Part shown: positions 33,190 to 42,515 of the stretch, piece after piece
Layout of the letters: every line of letters begins with the position of its first letter
How positions within the stretch are numbered: the stretch's first letter is position 1
DNA from: Companilactobacillus sp.
GTDB lineage: Bacteria > Bacillota > Bacilli > Lactobacillales > Lactobacillaceae
DNA: 64,000 nt
Assembly (NCBI RefSeq): GCF_022484265.1
Contig: NZ_JAKVLR010000001.1
Coordinates: 868,001-932,000, forward strand
Direction: 5' to 3'
Position numbers and translations under genes: made by a program
Notes under the pieces: generated by a model
What the model was told of the DNA's origin: nothing
What the model saw: the letters and a program-made list of their open reading frames with translations, nothing else
Databases searched by the model: none

Positions 33190-34590
33190 ATGGAGAATAA
33201 TCAAATACAAAACTCCGTTAGTAGAAAATTTTTTGTCAGTACCTTGCTGGCCGGAACTTTTACAATGTCGATTAGTCAGTCGTCTCTGTCTACCGCCTAT
33301 CCGACATTGATGAAGTTCTTTGGCGTCTCCGCACCAACTATTCAATGGCTGACCACTGGATTTATGTTGATAATGTGTATCATGATGCCGATCAGTCCTT
33401 GGCTATTGAATAACATTTCATTCAAGAACTTATTTTTAAGCGTCGTTGCTATCTTCGGCATTGGTACATTTGTCATTATTGTTGCGCCTAACTTCCCGAT
33501 TGCCATGTTGGGACGGGCGTTAGAAGCAATCGGTGTCGGGATATTGTTCCCGTCGTTTCAATCAGTCTTACTAGAAATAACTCCACAGGAAAAACGTGGG
33601 ACGACCATGGGCTTCGCTGGATTAGTCATGGGGTCTGCACTAGCTAGTGGACCAATTATTTCTGGTATCGTTTTGAACTGGTTGCATTGGCAAGGATTAT
33701 TCGTGATCTTCTTGATCATCATGATTGCTATCTTTATTTTGGGACTATTTTTTATCAAAGACGTTATGCCTAGAAATAAAGTCAGATTGGACTTTATCTC
33801 AATTATTTATTTAGTTGGACTAGTTGGTTTGCTATACGTTGTCAACCAAGCTGGTGCTGCTCATTCCATGAGTACTAACCTTTGGATCATCTTGGTCATC
33901 AGTTTAGTTTTGACAGTCTTGTTCATTCACCGTCAACTATCTGTCAAAGAGCCACTGCTTGACCTCCAAGTTATGAAGCATTTCAATTTTGATCTAGCAA
34001 TTTTACTAACTGGCTTTTCTTATATTTCATTGATTGTCGTTACAATCATCTATCCACTTTATTATCAAAACATTCTCGAAACTTCAGTCTTAGTTTCTGG
34101 TTTAGCACTAGTTCCACCAGCTATTTTATTGAGTATCCTCAATCCTCTAACGGGTAAATTAGCTGATAAGATTGGTTTCAAATCTACCTTACTTACTGGT
34201 ATGTCGATGATCGTTGTTGGCTGGTTCTTACTATTTGTTTTGAACTTCAAATTAGGAATTTGGCCAATGATCTTGATTGCCATGTTGATCGAAGGTGGAA
34301 ATGCCTTCGTCATGATGCCAGCGACAACTTTGGGTGGTAATTCATTACCTAAGGATTTGATTCCACACGGTACAGCCATCATTACGACTGTTCGTCAGTT
34401 ACTCGGTTCACTCGGAGTTAGTTTGGCAACGTTGATCTTGGTTACTTCAAACCAAAATCATCGTCTGCCAGTAAACGGTGGTTTAGCTGGATACCACGCG
34501 GTATTTACATTCTTCTTCATCATCGCAATTGTCGGTTTGATATTTGCAATCATGGTTAAGGATTATAGTAAAAAATCAAATAGCAAATAA
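33190..34590 (+). CDS. MFS drug exporter, DHA2 family
   Basis: 466 residues from the ATG at 33190 with AAGGAG 8 bases upstream; the earlier in-frame start at 33166 lacks one. About 14 hydrophobic helices. SAPTIQWLTTGFMLIMCIMMP in the first loop, GRALEAIGVGILFPSFQ and GLVMGSALASGPIISGIVL (motif C) mark the DHA2 group. The first-loop phrase and ISFKNLFLS are shared with the exporter at 29.7 kb, so the two are paralogues. No regulator gene is adjacent. Confidence 0.87.
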   Translation: MENNQIQNSVSRKFFVSTLLAGTFTMSISQSSLSTAYPTLMKFFGVSAPTIQWLTTGFMLIMCIMMPISPWLLNNISFKNLFLSVVAIFGIGTFVIIVAPNFPIAMLGRALEAIGVGILFPSFQSVLLEITPQEKRGTTMGFAGLVMGSALASGPIISGIVLNWLHWQGLFVIFLIIMIAIFILGLFFIKDVMPRNKVRLDFISIIYLVGLVGLLYVVNQAGAAHSMSTNLWIILVISLVLTVLFIHRQLSVKEPLLDLQVMKHFNFDLAILLTGFSYISLIVVTIIYPLYYQNILETSVLVSGLALVPPAILLSILNPLTGKLADKIGFKSTLLTGMSMIVVGWFLLFVLNFKLGIWPMILIAMLIEGGNAFVMMPATTLGGNSLPKDLIPHGTAIITTVRQLLGSLGVSLATLILVTSNQNHRLPVNGGLAGYHAVFTFFFIIAIVGLIFAIMVKDYSKKSNSK

Positions 34591-34619
34591 AAAAACACTC
34601 CTGCAGGAGTGTTTTTTTT
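34591..34619. terminator. Bidirectional terminator between MFS and whiA
   Basis: ACACTCCTGCAGGAGTGT (34595-34612) is a perfect palindrome flanked by A- and T-runs. The T-run overlaps the whiA stop codon, so one hairpin serves both convergent genes. Confidence 0.88.
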
Positions 34620-35553
34620 ATACCTTGGCCTCTTCAGCCATTTGATTTAACTTACGTAGTCGATGATTGATCCCTGATTTTGAAATAGCGCCACTTGGCA
34701 CCATCTCGCCCAACTCTTTAAGCGATACTTCTGGATTATCCAATCTCAAAGTAGCAATCTCTTGTAGTTTTTGAGGAAGCGAATCTAAGCCGATCGTATC
34801 ACGCAAATACTTGATATTTTCAACTTGACGTTCCGCTGCGGCAACGGTCTTATTGATATTAGCATTTTCGCAATTAACTAACCGATTAACTGAATTTCTC
34901 ATATCACGAACGATTCGAATATCTTCGAATTTCAGCATCGCATTAGTTGCACCGATCAATTGTAAAAAGTCGGCAATACGCTCAGCTTCTTTCAAATAGA
35001 CAATATAGCCATTGCGTCGTTTAGTGGTTCTGGCATTCAACCCAAAGTGATTCATCATTTCAGCGATATCTTCATTGTGTGATTCGTACAATGAGTAAAT
35101 CTCTAAATGATATCTTGAGGTCTCTGGATTATTAACGCTTCCGGTCGCCAAAAACGCTCCACGTAAATATGAACGCATTCTTTGATCTTCATTCAAGATG
35201 TCTGGCGTGACATCAGTGTTGATGGACAACCCAGTCTCATCTAAAATTCCTAAGTCTTGCAGTACTTCATTAGTGTTTCTTTTGAGTCGAACTAGATATT
35301 GATTATTCTTTTTCAACTTCATTTTCTTACGAACTAAAAGTTCAGATTCCATACCGTATTTTTGCTTGATCAATGAGAAAATTCTCCGAGCGATTGCCGG
35401 ATTTTCTGTTTGAGTAGTCAAAACGAAATGATGGTTCTGTAAACTCAACGAACCGTTCATTCGAATAAGAGCGGACAACTCGACACGAGCATGCTCTGGA
35501 TGGACCTCTAAACCAGTGAGTTCTTTTTTAACCTCACTTGCATAGGAAGCCAT
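34618..35553 (-). CDS. whiA: DNA-binding protein WhiA
   Basis: Conserved Gram-positive DNA-binding protein linked to cell division and chromosome segregation in Bacillus. 311 residues: an N-terminal pair of degenerate LAGLIDADG homing-endonuclease-like domains (includes LRGAFLATGSVNNPE) and a C-terminal helix-turn-helix (LRLDNPEVSLKELGEM, ISKSGINHRLRKL). Its start touches the stop of yvcK, and it ends the rapZ-yvcK-whiA cluster. Confidence 0.96.
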   Translation of the reverse strand: MASYASEVKKELTGLEVHPEHARVELSALIRMNGSLSLQNHHFVLTTQTENPAIARRIFSLIKQKYGMESELLVRKKMKLKKNNQYLVRLKRNTNEVLQDLGILDETGLSINTDVTPDILNEDQRMRSYLRGAFLATGSVNNPETSRYHLEIYSLYESHNEDIAEMMNHFGLNARTTKRRNGYIVYLKEAERIADFLQLIGATNAMLKFEDIRIVRDMRNSVNRLVNCENANINKTVAAAERQVENIKYLRDTIGLDSLPQKLQEIATLRLDNPEVSLKELGEMVPSGAISKSGINHRLRKLNQMAEEAKV

Positions 35554-36584
35554 TATCTCACCTCATTTTTTCTATTTCCCGACTGGAACGCCAAATTCAA
35601 GATTTCATGAGCGATCTTATCGCCATCATGAAAGGCTCCATTGTCTCTTAACTTCAAGAAGTCGTCTTGGATCACGCGACATCCCATTTCTCTCAATGTC
35701 TTGAAGTCTGGTTCTACTTGGTTGATGTACTCGTCGTATTTTTTGTGGTTAACGAATCCATCTGGAACTTTACGAGTATTCACCAAAACAGTATCAACGT
35801 AATTTCCACCTAAGTGGCGGTCAAGGACCTTCACGTGATCTGCATCGGTAAATCCTTCAGTTTCGCCGATCTGCGTCATAATATTGCAAATGTATACGAC
35901 CTCTGCCGGCGTTTCTTTGACTGCTTCACCAATTTGTTTGATCATCAAGTTTGGCAAAATACTGGTAAACAAACTACCAGGTCCCAATACCACCACATCA
36001 GCTTGCATGATTGCTGCCAAGACTGGTAAAACCGTCTCTGGCTCCTTTTCAGGTTCGTCAGAATTAGTTACCCAAACACGCTTAACGTGTTTACCTGAGT
36101 GAGTAATTTCATGTTCCCCGGCCAATGTAGTGCCATCAGTGAATTCTGCATTCAACGTCAATTTAGTCGTTGAAGCTGGAAAGACATTACCATCGATTCT
36201 CATCATTTTTGATAAAGTCTGAACCGCATCAAAAATATTAGGCGACATTTCGCTCAAAGCCGCAATGATCAAATTGCCTAAAGCATGCCCTGAGAAAAAG
36301 TCGTCATCACTCTTAAAACGATGTTGGAACACTTCTAATTCTTCATTAGGAAGATCAGACAGCGAAGCCAAAACGTTTCGAATATCCCCTGGTGGTACAA
36401 CGTTGATATAATTTCGAATAATACCAGATGAACCGCCATCATCAGCAACGGTAACAATCGCCGTGATGTTAGCATCTTCTTTTCTTAAACTGTTTAAAAT
36501 AACTGGTAAACCAGTTCCCCCACCTATAACAACAACCTTTGGACGACGTCCTTTAACAACTCGAACTATCCTATTTGCTGCCAT
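35553..36584 (-). CDS. yvcK: Gluconeogenesis factor YvcK/MgfK (CofD-like)
   Basis: Conserved protein binding UDP-sugars, needed for growth on gluconeogenic carbon and for wall morphology in Bacillus. 343 residues from the ATG at 36584, which has AAGAAGG upstream; the frame continues upstream to 36635 but that part overlaps rapZ and lacks a ribosome site. KVVVIGGGTGLPVIL and VADDGGSSGIIR at the N-terminus and VVLGPGSLFTSILPNL in the middle are the CofD/YvcK signatures. Overlaps rapZ by 14 bases. Confidence 0.95.
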   Translation of the reverse strand: MAANRIVRVVKGRRPKVVVIGGGTGLPVILNSLRKEDANITAIVTVADDGGSSGIIRNYINVVPPGDIRNVLASLSDLPNEELEVFQHRFKSDDDFFSGHALGNLIIAALSEMSPNIFDAVQTLSKMMRIDGNVFPASTTKLTLNAEFTDGTTLAGEHEITHSGKHVKRVWVTNSDEPEKEPETVLPVLAAIMQADVVVLGPGSLFTSILPNLMIKQIGEAVKETPAEVVYICNIMTQIGETEGFTDADHVKVLDRHLGGNYVDTVLVNTRKVPDGFVNHKKYDEYINQVEPDFKTLREMGCRVIQDDFLKLRDNGAFHDGDKIAHEILNLAFQSGNRKNEVR

Positions 36585-37485
36585 GTTCAATAACCTTCTT
36601 TTGAGATTTTTCTGCATCACGGTGAGTAATATCAACGTAATACTTGTCCTTGAGATCGTTGCCTAGTCTTTCAGCAATCGCAACTGAACGGTGTTGGCCG
36701 CCAGTACAACCGATTGCAATTGTCAAACTAGTCTTACCTTCTTTTTCATAACCTGGCAAAATGTATTGCAGCAAGTCATAAAGTTTCTTATAGAAAGTTT
36801 CCGTCTCTGGACTATCCATCACGTAATCGTAAACAGACTTGTCCTTACCGGTCAGTACCTTAAGTTCAGGAACGTAGAATGGATTTCTTAAAAAACGAAC
36901 GTCCATCACAATGTCGGCATCAATTGGCAGACCGTATTTAAATCCAAATGACATCACTTCAACATGAAATGTTGGAACTTCGGAAGATTCTTGGAAATTG
37001 GAGAAAATTTCTTCACGCAATTGGCGAGGCGACAAATCAGTTGTATCAATGACTACTTGTGCACGCGACTTCATTTCGCTTAAAAGTTCACGTTCCTTAT
37101 GGATTCCGTCGAGCAAGCGTCCTTCCATTGCCAATGGATGACTGCGACGTGTTTCTTTATAGCGAGAAACTAGTTCTTCGTCTGAAGCATCCAAGAACAT
37201 GATCTTCATTTCAACCTTTTGATTCTTCTCTTGTTCATCAGCTTGCGTTTCAGCCAACATTGAGAAAATCTCATCGTAAAAATCTCTTGAACGAATATCT
37301 ACAACTAGAGCTACTTTATTGATCTTGCCAGATTCATTTACTAATTCCCAAAACTTTGGCAATAAGTTAGGTGGCATATTATCAATACAGAAGTAACCCA
37401 AGTCTTCAAAGGATTGCATGGCGACCGTTTTACCAGCGCCACTCATCCCAGTTACAATCACTAAGCTAAGTACTTTTTTTGCCAT
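36571..37485 (-). CDS. rapZ: RNase adapter RapZ / nucleotide-binding protein YvcJ
   Basis: 304 residues from ATG 37485 (GAGGTG upstream). Walker A GMSGAGKT lies at about residues 14-21, then the C-terminal domain with SFGFKYGLPIDADIV, DVRFLRNPFYV and the phosphate-sensing CTGGQHRSVAIAE. In E. coli RapZ steers RNase E to a small RNA that controls glmS; in Firmicutes its role is less clear. First of the rapZ-yvcK-whiA operon. Confidence 0.95.
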   Translation of the reverse strand: MAKKVLSLVIVTGMSGAGKTVAMQSFEDLGYFCIDNMPPNLLPKFWELVNESGKINKVALVVDIRSRDFYDEIFSMLAETQADEQEKNQKVEMKIMFLDASDEELVSRYKETRRSHPLAMEGRLLDGIHKERELLSEMKSRAQVVIDTTDLSPRQLREEIFSNFQESSEVPTFHVEVMSFGFKYGLPIDADIVMDVRFLRNPFYVPELKVLTGKDKSVYDYVMDSPETETFYKKLYDLLQYILPGYEKEGKTSLTIAIGCTGGQHRSVAIAERLGNDLKDKYYVDITHRDAEKSQKKVIEHGSK

Positions 37486-37623
37486 TGTGCACCTCACATT
37501 CGAATTTCATCATAACATAACGACCCGGGCGTGTCATTCGAGAAATCTTTTAAAAAATTTTCTTATAGTATATTACTGAAATTGCGATAGAATTAGATTT
37601 AGCTTTTGAGGGGAGAAACACTT

Positions 37624-39633
37624 ATGGATACGGTCTTTTTATTCCTACTATTAGTTTTAGCGGTAGTAATCTCAAATATAATTTTTTGGCGCTTTGATTC
37701 CATTCCTGTCGCATTTTTTCAAATTGCAGCGGGACTAATCTTATCAACATTGCCAATTTACGCAAATTTTCATCTGGAACCAGAAGTGTTCCTACTTGGG
37801 ATCATTTCAGTCTTAATGTTTAACGATGGACAGCATACTAGCATGTCTAGGCTTACTCATCAGTTTGGAACGACTTTTTCGTTATCAGTCGAACTGGCGA
37901 TTGTCTCGATCGTAGTCGTAGGATTTGTGACCCATCTATTGATCCCAGCATTATCGTTAGCATTGGCTTTCGCACTCGGAGCAATTATTACTCCCACTGA
38001 TGCAGTAGCAGTCTCTTCGATCACCAATAAAATGGTCATCCCAAAAGACGTCATGACAACTTTGGAAAACGAATCATTGTTCAATGACGCATCTGGTATC
38101 GTCGCCTTAAACTTGGCCATCGCTGCCGCGGTGACCGGTCAATTCTCGGTTATGCACGGTATTGGAAACTTTCTATATGTATTCTTCGGTGGGATCATTG
38201 TTGGCGCAATCTTAGGTTCCTTGATAGTCATGATCAGATTACGTTTTATTAACATGAATATCGATACTGCTTCAGTTCTAGTTCCCTTCACCCTACTGAC
38301 TCCGTTTGCTGTCTATTTGATTGCTGAAGCACTCGGTGTTTCGGGAATTTTAGCCGTCGTCATGACTGGATTGCTTCACGGCGTTCAACAAAATCGTCTG
38401 AAATTGACTAGTTCCCGTGTTCAAATAATTATGACTAACACGTGGTCAGTCGTCTCAAGTTTGTTGAACGGAATTGTTTTCGTCTTGCTCGGCTTATCGC
38501 TGCCTCGTGTTATCATCAATATCAGTCAACATCACGGAAATAGCTCTGTAGCAACTTTGTTTGGCGTTGGGATCTTGCTTTACTTGATCATGACCTTATT
38601 GCGTTACCTATGGACTCGCTTCGATTTCGCCAGGATCAGAGCTTGGGACAATCATCAAAAAACTGGTAATAGCTTTATCATGGCTTTAAGTGGCGTCCAT
38701 GGAACAATCACGTTAGCTATGGCGTTTTCATTACCAATGACGTTGAACGGTCAAACATTCAATGCTCGAAACGATATCATCTACATCGCTTCAATCGTGA
38801 TCTTAGCTAGTCTGATCGTACCAACGCTAGTACTGCCCTTCTTTTTACCAAAACAAAAAATTGATTTTACCCAGGCTGAGCTTTCTCAAGCTAAAGACGA
38901 AATGGTGAATAATGCCATCAAAATGGTTGCGACTAACCACGGCAATTCTGCTTCAGCCAGTCAAATAGTTACTATTCTTGACGGTCAGCGTATGGTCATT
39001 GAACGTGGCGATAGGAATACGCTCAATCAATTATTTGATAAGTGTTACGAGATCGAGAAACAGACAGTCGACCAAATGATTGAAAATGACGAAGTTTCCG
39101 TTAATGATGCCCAAATATACTTACGTGTTGCTCAACGAATAGCGATTCAAAATCAACAAAATCCTTGGCAACGAATAATGATGTTTTTTAATTTCAGAAT
39201 TCGTGACAAAGTTTCAATGTCCGAATCTGCTCGCAAAAAAAGACAACTGCTTCGCCAAAAGAAACGTGGACGTAAAAATGTTGGACGTGGGGAAATGATC
39301 AAGCGCAACAAAGAAATGTGGACCATGATGCGTGACATCGAGGTTAAACCGTATGCTGATATAACCAAATTTTTGAATACTAAGATGACTAATGAAAACG
39401 CTCGTGAAGTTTCTATTGTTAGAACTGCTTATGATCAACGTCATCGTCGACTCGTCGGTGAACAATCATTTGTTGACGAACAAAATGCTATGTTGAGTGA
39501 AGCTTTCCAAGAAGAATATAACTTCATCCAAAACCAAATCCTGTCAAAAAGATATAGTCGTGAACTTGGACGAGAATTAAATGAACAAGTATCCACCGAT
39601 CGGGTCGTCTTTTTACAGTCAATTGAAGATTAA
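37624..39633 (+). CDS. CPA1-family Na+/H+ antiporter (NhaP type), tandem copy 1
   Basis: 669 residues from the ATG at 37624 (GAGGGGA upstream). About twelve helices to residue 410; TPTDAVAVSSITNK and ENESLFNDASGIVALN are the ion-coupling core. A hydrophilic tail of about 250 residues is rich in Arg, Gln and Glu. Very close to the following gene: blocks such as HGIGNFLYVFFGGIIVG and LLHGVQQNRL are identical in both, and even the DNA matches in short runs, so this is a tandem duplication. Each copy has a terminator and its own ribosome site. Confidence 0.9.
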   Translation: MDTVFLFLLLVLAVVISNIIFWRFDSIPVAFFQIAAGLILSTLPIYANFHLEPEVFLLGIISVLMFNDGQHTSMSRLTHQFGTTFSLSVELAIVSIVVVGFVTHLLIPALSLALAFALGAIITPTDAVAVSSITNKMVIPKDVMTTLENESLFNDASGIVALNLAIAAAVTGQFSVMHGIGNFLYVFFGGIIVGAILGSLIVMIRLRFINMNIDTASVLVPFTLLTPFAVYLIAEALGVSGILAVVMTGLLHGVQQNRLKLTSSRVQIIMTNTWSVVSSLLNGIVFVLLGLSLPRVIINISQHHGNSSVATLFGVGILLYLIMTLLRYLWTRFDFARIRAWDNHQKTGNSFIMALSGVHGTITLAMAFSLPMTLNGQTFNARNDIIYIASIVILASLIVPTLVLPFFLPKQKIDFTQAELSQAKDEMVNNAIKMVATNHGNSASASQIVTILDGQRMVIERGDRNTLNQLFDKCYEIEKQTVDQMIENDEVSVNDAQIYLRVAQRIAIQNQQNPWQRIMMFFNFRIRDKVSMSESARKKRQLLRQKKRGRKNVGRGEMIKRNKEMWTMMRDIEVKPYADITKFLNTKMTNENAREVSIVRTAYDQRHRRLVGEQSFVDEQNAMLSEAFQEEYNFIQNQILSKRYSRELGRELNEQVSTDRVVFLQSIED

Positions 39634-39637
39634 AGAT

Positions 39638-39664
39638 AAGTCAGACAGAGGTCTGGCTTTTTTA
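39638..39664 (+). terminator. Terminator between the tandem antiporter genes
   Basis: AAGTCAGAC-AGAG-GTCTGGCTT hairpin (one C/G-U variation) followed by six T, just after the first copy's stop. Confidence 0.75.
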
Positions 39665-39750
39665 TTAAATACAATATTTTTTATAACAAATTGCGATACA
39701 CTTGAGACATTGAAAGCAACATCCAAATCATCCGAGGGGGACGATTTCAC

Positions 39751-41757
39751 ATGGAGACATTCTTTCTGATTTTTATTTTGATCATTGCGGTCATTGTCAC
39801 AAATGCACTTTATACCAAATTTAAGCTTTTCCCGGTCGCATTTTTGCAAATTGCAGCCGGTTTGATTTTATCGATTTTACCAGTATTTCGACATTTTGAA
39901 CTTGAGCCGGAAATTTTTATGTTAGTGATCATCTCAATGCTGATGTTTAACGATGGTCAAAATACCAATTTATCAAGATTGACTCGGCACATGGGGACAA
40001 CTTTTTCATTGGCGGTTGAACTTGTGATCATCACTATCTTGATTGTCGGCTTTTTAACACATTGGTTGATCCCAAGTATTTCATTGGCCTTGGCATTTGC
40101 CCTCGGCGCAATCATCGTACCAACTGATGCGGTCGCTGTTTCATCGATCACTACCAAAGTTTTGGTTCCAAAAGACGTCATGAATACTCTTGAAAATGAG
40201 TCGCTGTTCAACGATGCATCTGGTATCGTCGCCTTAAACTTAGCGATTGCTGCCGTAGTTACTGGGCAATTCTCGCTCTGGCATGGAATCGGTAACTTCC
40301 TGTATGTATTTTTTGGGGGAATAATTGTTGGTTTGGTTCTAGGAATAATCATCATTAACATTCGGATCCGATTCATTAAGGCTCATGTTGATACACCTTC
40401 AGTCATGGTCCCTTATACGTTAATGACGCCTTTTGTAGTTTACTTAGCAGCTGAAGCAGTCGGAGTTTCGGGAATTTTAGCAGTCGTCGTCACTGGATTG
40501 CTCCACGGCGTCCAACAAAACCGTCTGCGACTAACTTCTTCAAGGCTTCAAATTGCCATGACTACAACTTGGTCTGTTGTGGCCAGTGCCCTAAACGGTA
40601 TCGTCTTTGTTCTACTAGGTTTGTCATTGCCAATTGTCATCAAGGACTTGTCGCATAATGACACCGGATCAGTTATTACCTTAGTTGGCGTTGGTATCCT
40701 ACTATATTTAGTCATGACGCTATTAAGATTTCTGTGGGTCCAATTCGACTTTGCCAGAATTCGTTCCTGGAACAAGCATGACAAATTGATGAATAGCATC
40801 GTTATGGCTCTTAGCGGCGTTCACGGGACCATTACCTTGTCATTGGCGTTCTCATTGCCATTAACGCTCCACGGGCACGCATTTACCTTTAGAAACGATT
40901 TGATTTTTATTTCAGCAGTCGTTATTTTAACTAGTTTACTAATTCCAACAATAATTCTGCCGTTAATGTTGCCAAATAAAGTCAGCAAATATTCTGAAGA
41001 CGAATTGGTATCAGTCAAAAGCAAAATGGTCGATGATGCCATAAATACCCTATTAGCAAAAAATTCGAAGTCCCCAGCTGTCAGCCAAGTCATCAGCGTA
41101 CTTGATGGTCAGAGGATCGTTGAGCGTCGCGCCGATAGAAACAAACTGGCAGAAATATTCAATCATTGTTTTGAAATTGAAGAAACGACGGTTGAAAAAA
41201 TGTATGACGAACAAGGAATCACTCAGTCCTTGTTTGAAGCTTATATGCGAGTCGCTCAGACCACGGTTCAGCAATATCAAAAACAAGGCTGGGAAAAATT
41301 CCATTGGTTCTGGCGTTTTCAGATTGTTAGTCGACTATTCTTCACTAAAGAAGGTCGGGCATCTAGAAAAATGCGCAAACAAATGCGTCCGGCATCGATC
41401 GATCCTGATAAAGCCATGGAGATCAATCGTCAATTCTGGCAAAAAATCGCCAAGATCGAAACCGAACCATATAACAAGGTGGTCACTTATTTAAGCGAAA
41501 TTTACAACGATGATAATTCTCGTGAAATTGGGATCGCTCGTCGTGCTTATGACGAAAGACATCGTCGCTTAAACTCAAATGAGCAATTCGTAGCCGAACA
41601 AAATGAGTTATTGATCCAAGCATTCCAACAGGAATACAACTTTGTTTACGCTCAATCTACTGCGAAAAAAATCAATGCAGCCTTGAGCAACGCTTTGTAT
41701 GAACAAATTTCAACTGACCAATTAGTCTACACGCAATCGGTCGGGCCATCAGATTAA
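39751..41757 (+). CDS. CPA1-family Na+/H+ antiporter (NhaP type), tandem copy 2
   Basis: 668 residues. Same architecture as the upstream copy: VPTDAVAVSSITTK, ENESLFNDASGIVALN, and a charged C-terminal domain of about 250 residues. GAGGGGG precedes the ATG. Divergence between copies is greatest in the tail, which is often the regulatory part of CPA1 proteins, so the copies may respond to different signals. Ion specificity is unknown. Confidence 0.9.
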   Translation: METFFLIFILIIAVIVTNALYTKFKLFPVAFLQIAAGLILSILPVFRHFELEPEIFMLVIISMLMFNDGQNTNLSRLTRHMGTTFSLAVELVIITILIVGFLTHWLIPSISLALAFALGAIIVPTDAVAVSSITTKVLVPKDVMNTLENESLFNDASGIVALNLAIAAVVTGQFSLWHGIGNFLYVFFGGIIVGLVLGIIIINIRIRFIKAHVDTPSVMVPYTLMTPFVVYLAAEAVGVSGILAVVVTGLLHGVQQNRLRLTSSRLQIAMTTTWSVVASALNGIVFVLLGLSLPIVIKDLSHNDTGSVITLVGVGILLYLVMTLLRFLWVQFDFARIRSWNKHDKLMNSIVMALSGVHGTITLSLAFSLPLTLHGHAFTFRNDLIFISAVVILTSLLIPTIILPLMLPNKVSKYSEDELVSVKSKMVDDAINTLLAKNSKSPAVSQVISVLDGQRIVERRADRNKLAEIFNHCFEIEETTVEKMYDEQGITQSLFEAYMRVAQTTVQQYQKQGWEKFHWFWRFQIVSRLFFTKEGRASRKMRKQMRPASIDPDKAMEINRQFWQKIAKIETEPYNKVVTYLSEIYNDDNSREIGIARRAYDERHRRLNSNEQFVAEQNELLIQAFQQEYNFVYAQSTAKKINAALSNALYEQISTDQLVYTQSVGPSD

Positions 41758-41760
41758 ACT

Positions 41761-41800
41761 AAAAAATCACTGTTCGCGTTTTGCTGAACAGTGATTTTTT
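41761..41800. terminator. Bidirectional terminator
   Basis: AAAAAATCACTGTTC and its exact complement form a 15-bp stem with a 10-base loop; it serves the antiporter gene on plus and the SLAP gene on minus. Confidence 0.88.
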
Positions 41801-41807
41801 CTTATTA

Positions 41808-42404
41808 TTAATATGGTGTCATGGAATTTAAATATGTCAGACTATCGACAGTCTCGGAACTGATCCATTCATCAGTCGCAACACGATAATAATGCATTGG
41901 CGATACTGCTCCTGGAGAATAAACCGCAATCGAACGATCAGTTTGCCAACTTGATCCAGAAGCAACATTGCGTCCGGAGATTTTATTGAAGTTATGGTCA
42001 TACAGTGGTGCAGGCGTTGACGTTGAGACTTTGGCGATTCCCTTGTAAGTATCATAAAGATAACCATCTGAAGCAGGCATGTACTCATCAGTCGAAACTT
42101 GGAAATAAGTAGAATCGTCATTTCTGAATAATTCCGAACCCACACGCCAACTAGTTCCATTGCCTAATCCCCGATTAGATAATTTTCCAGCTTTGCTGTA
42201 CAACTTGGCAGTCGGAACAGTAACTTGAACTGCTTTGTTTTCAGTCGGAGTGATCGTCTTAATGGGACTGACTTGTGTTGAGACGACCGTCGTCGATTGG
42301 TCATCATTGTTATCAGAAGCAGCTAAAACGTTGTTAGAAAGAATTGTGCCACTTCCAACTGTGAACAATAAACCTAAGATCATACTCTTTGTAAATTTAT
42401 TCAT
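41808..42404 (-). CDS. Secreted SLAP-domain-containing protein
   Basis: 198 residues from the ATG at 42404 (GGGGGGAAG upstream). A signal peptide (KFTKSMILGLLFTVGSGTIL, cleavage probably after NNVLA) is followed by a Thr/Ser/Val linker. Two repeated beta-rich modules follow (about residues 75-130 and 135-190), each with a pattern of LYS/LYD, G-x-x-W, YFQVSTDE/YYRVATDE and a terminal W/M-I/P-x-S. This is the SLAP cell-wall-binding repeat of lactobacilli. It has no catalytic domain, so it probably acts as a wall-attached surface protein. Monocistronic. Confidence 0.85.
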   Translation of the reverse strand: MNKFTKSMILGLLFTVGSGTILSNNVLAASDNNDDQSTTVVSTQVSPIKTITPTENKAVQVTVPTAKLYSKAGKLSNRGLGNGTSWRVGSELFRNDDSTYFQVSTDEYMPASDGYLYDTYKGIAKVSTSTPAPLYDHNFNKISGRNVASGSSWQTDRSIAVYSPGAVSPMHYYRVATDEWISSETVDSLTYLNSMTPY

Positions 42405-42480
42405 TATACTTCCCCCCACTGCCTATTTTTCCACTATTCATAAAAATGTCCAATCAGACGATAAATTGATCGATAAACAA

Positions 42481-42514
42481 AAAAAGTGTGAGAATTTAAT
42501 TTCTCACACTTTTT
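42481..42514. terminator. Terminator of uvrBA (bidirectional)
   Basis: AAAAAGTGTGAGAA / TTCTCACACTTTTT, a 14-bp stem with a 6-base loop and T-runs on both strands, 2 bases after the uvrA stop. Confidence 0.85.
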
Positions 42515-42515
42515 G

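Noticed and set aside
39957..41494. Long frames antisense or in other frames of the second antiporter gene
   Set aside because: They mirror membrane-protein coding sequence and lack starts with ribosome sites.
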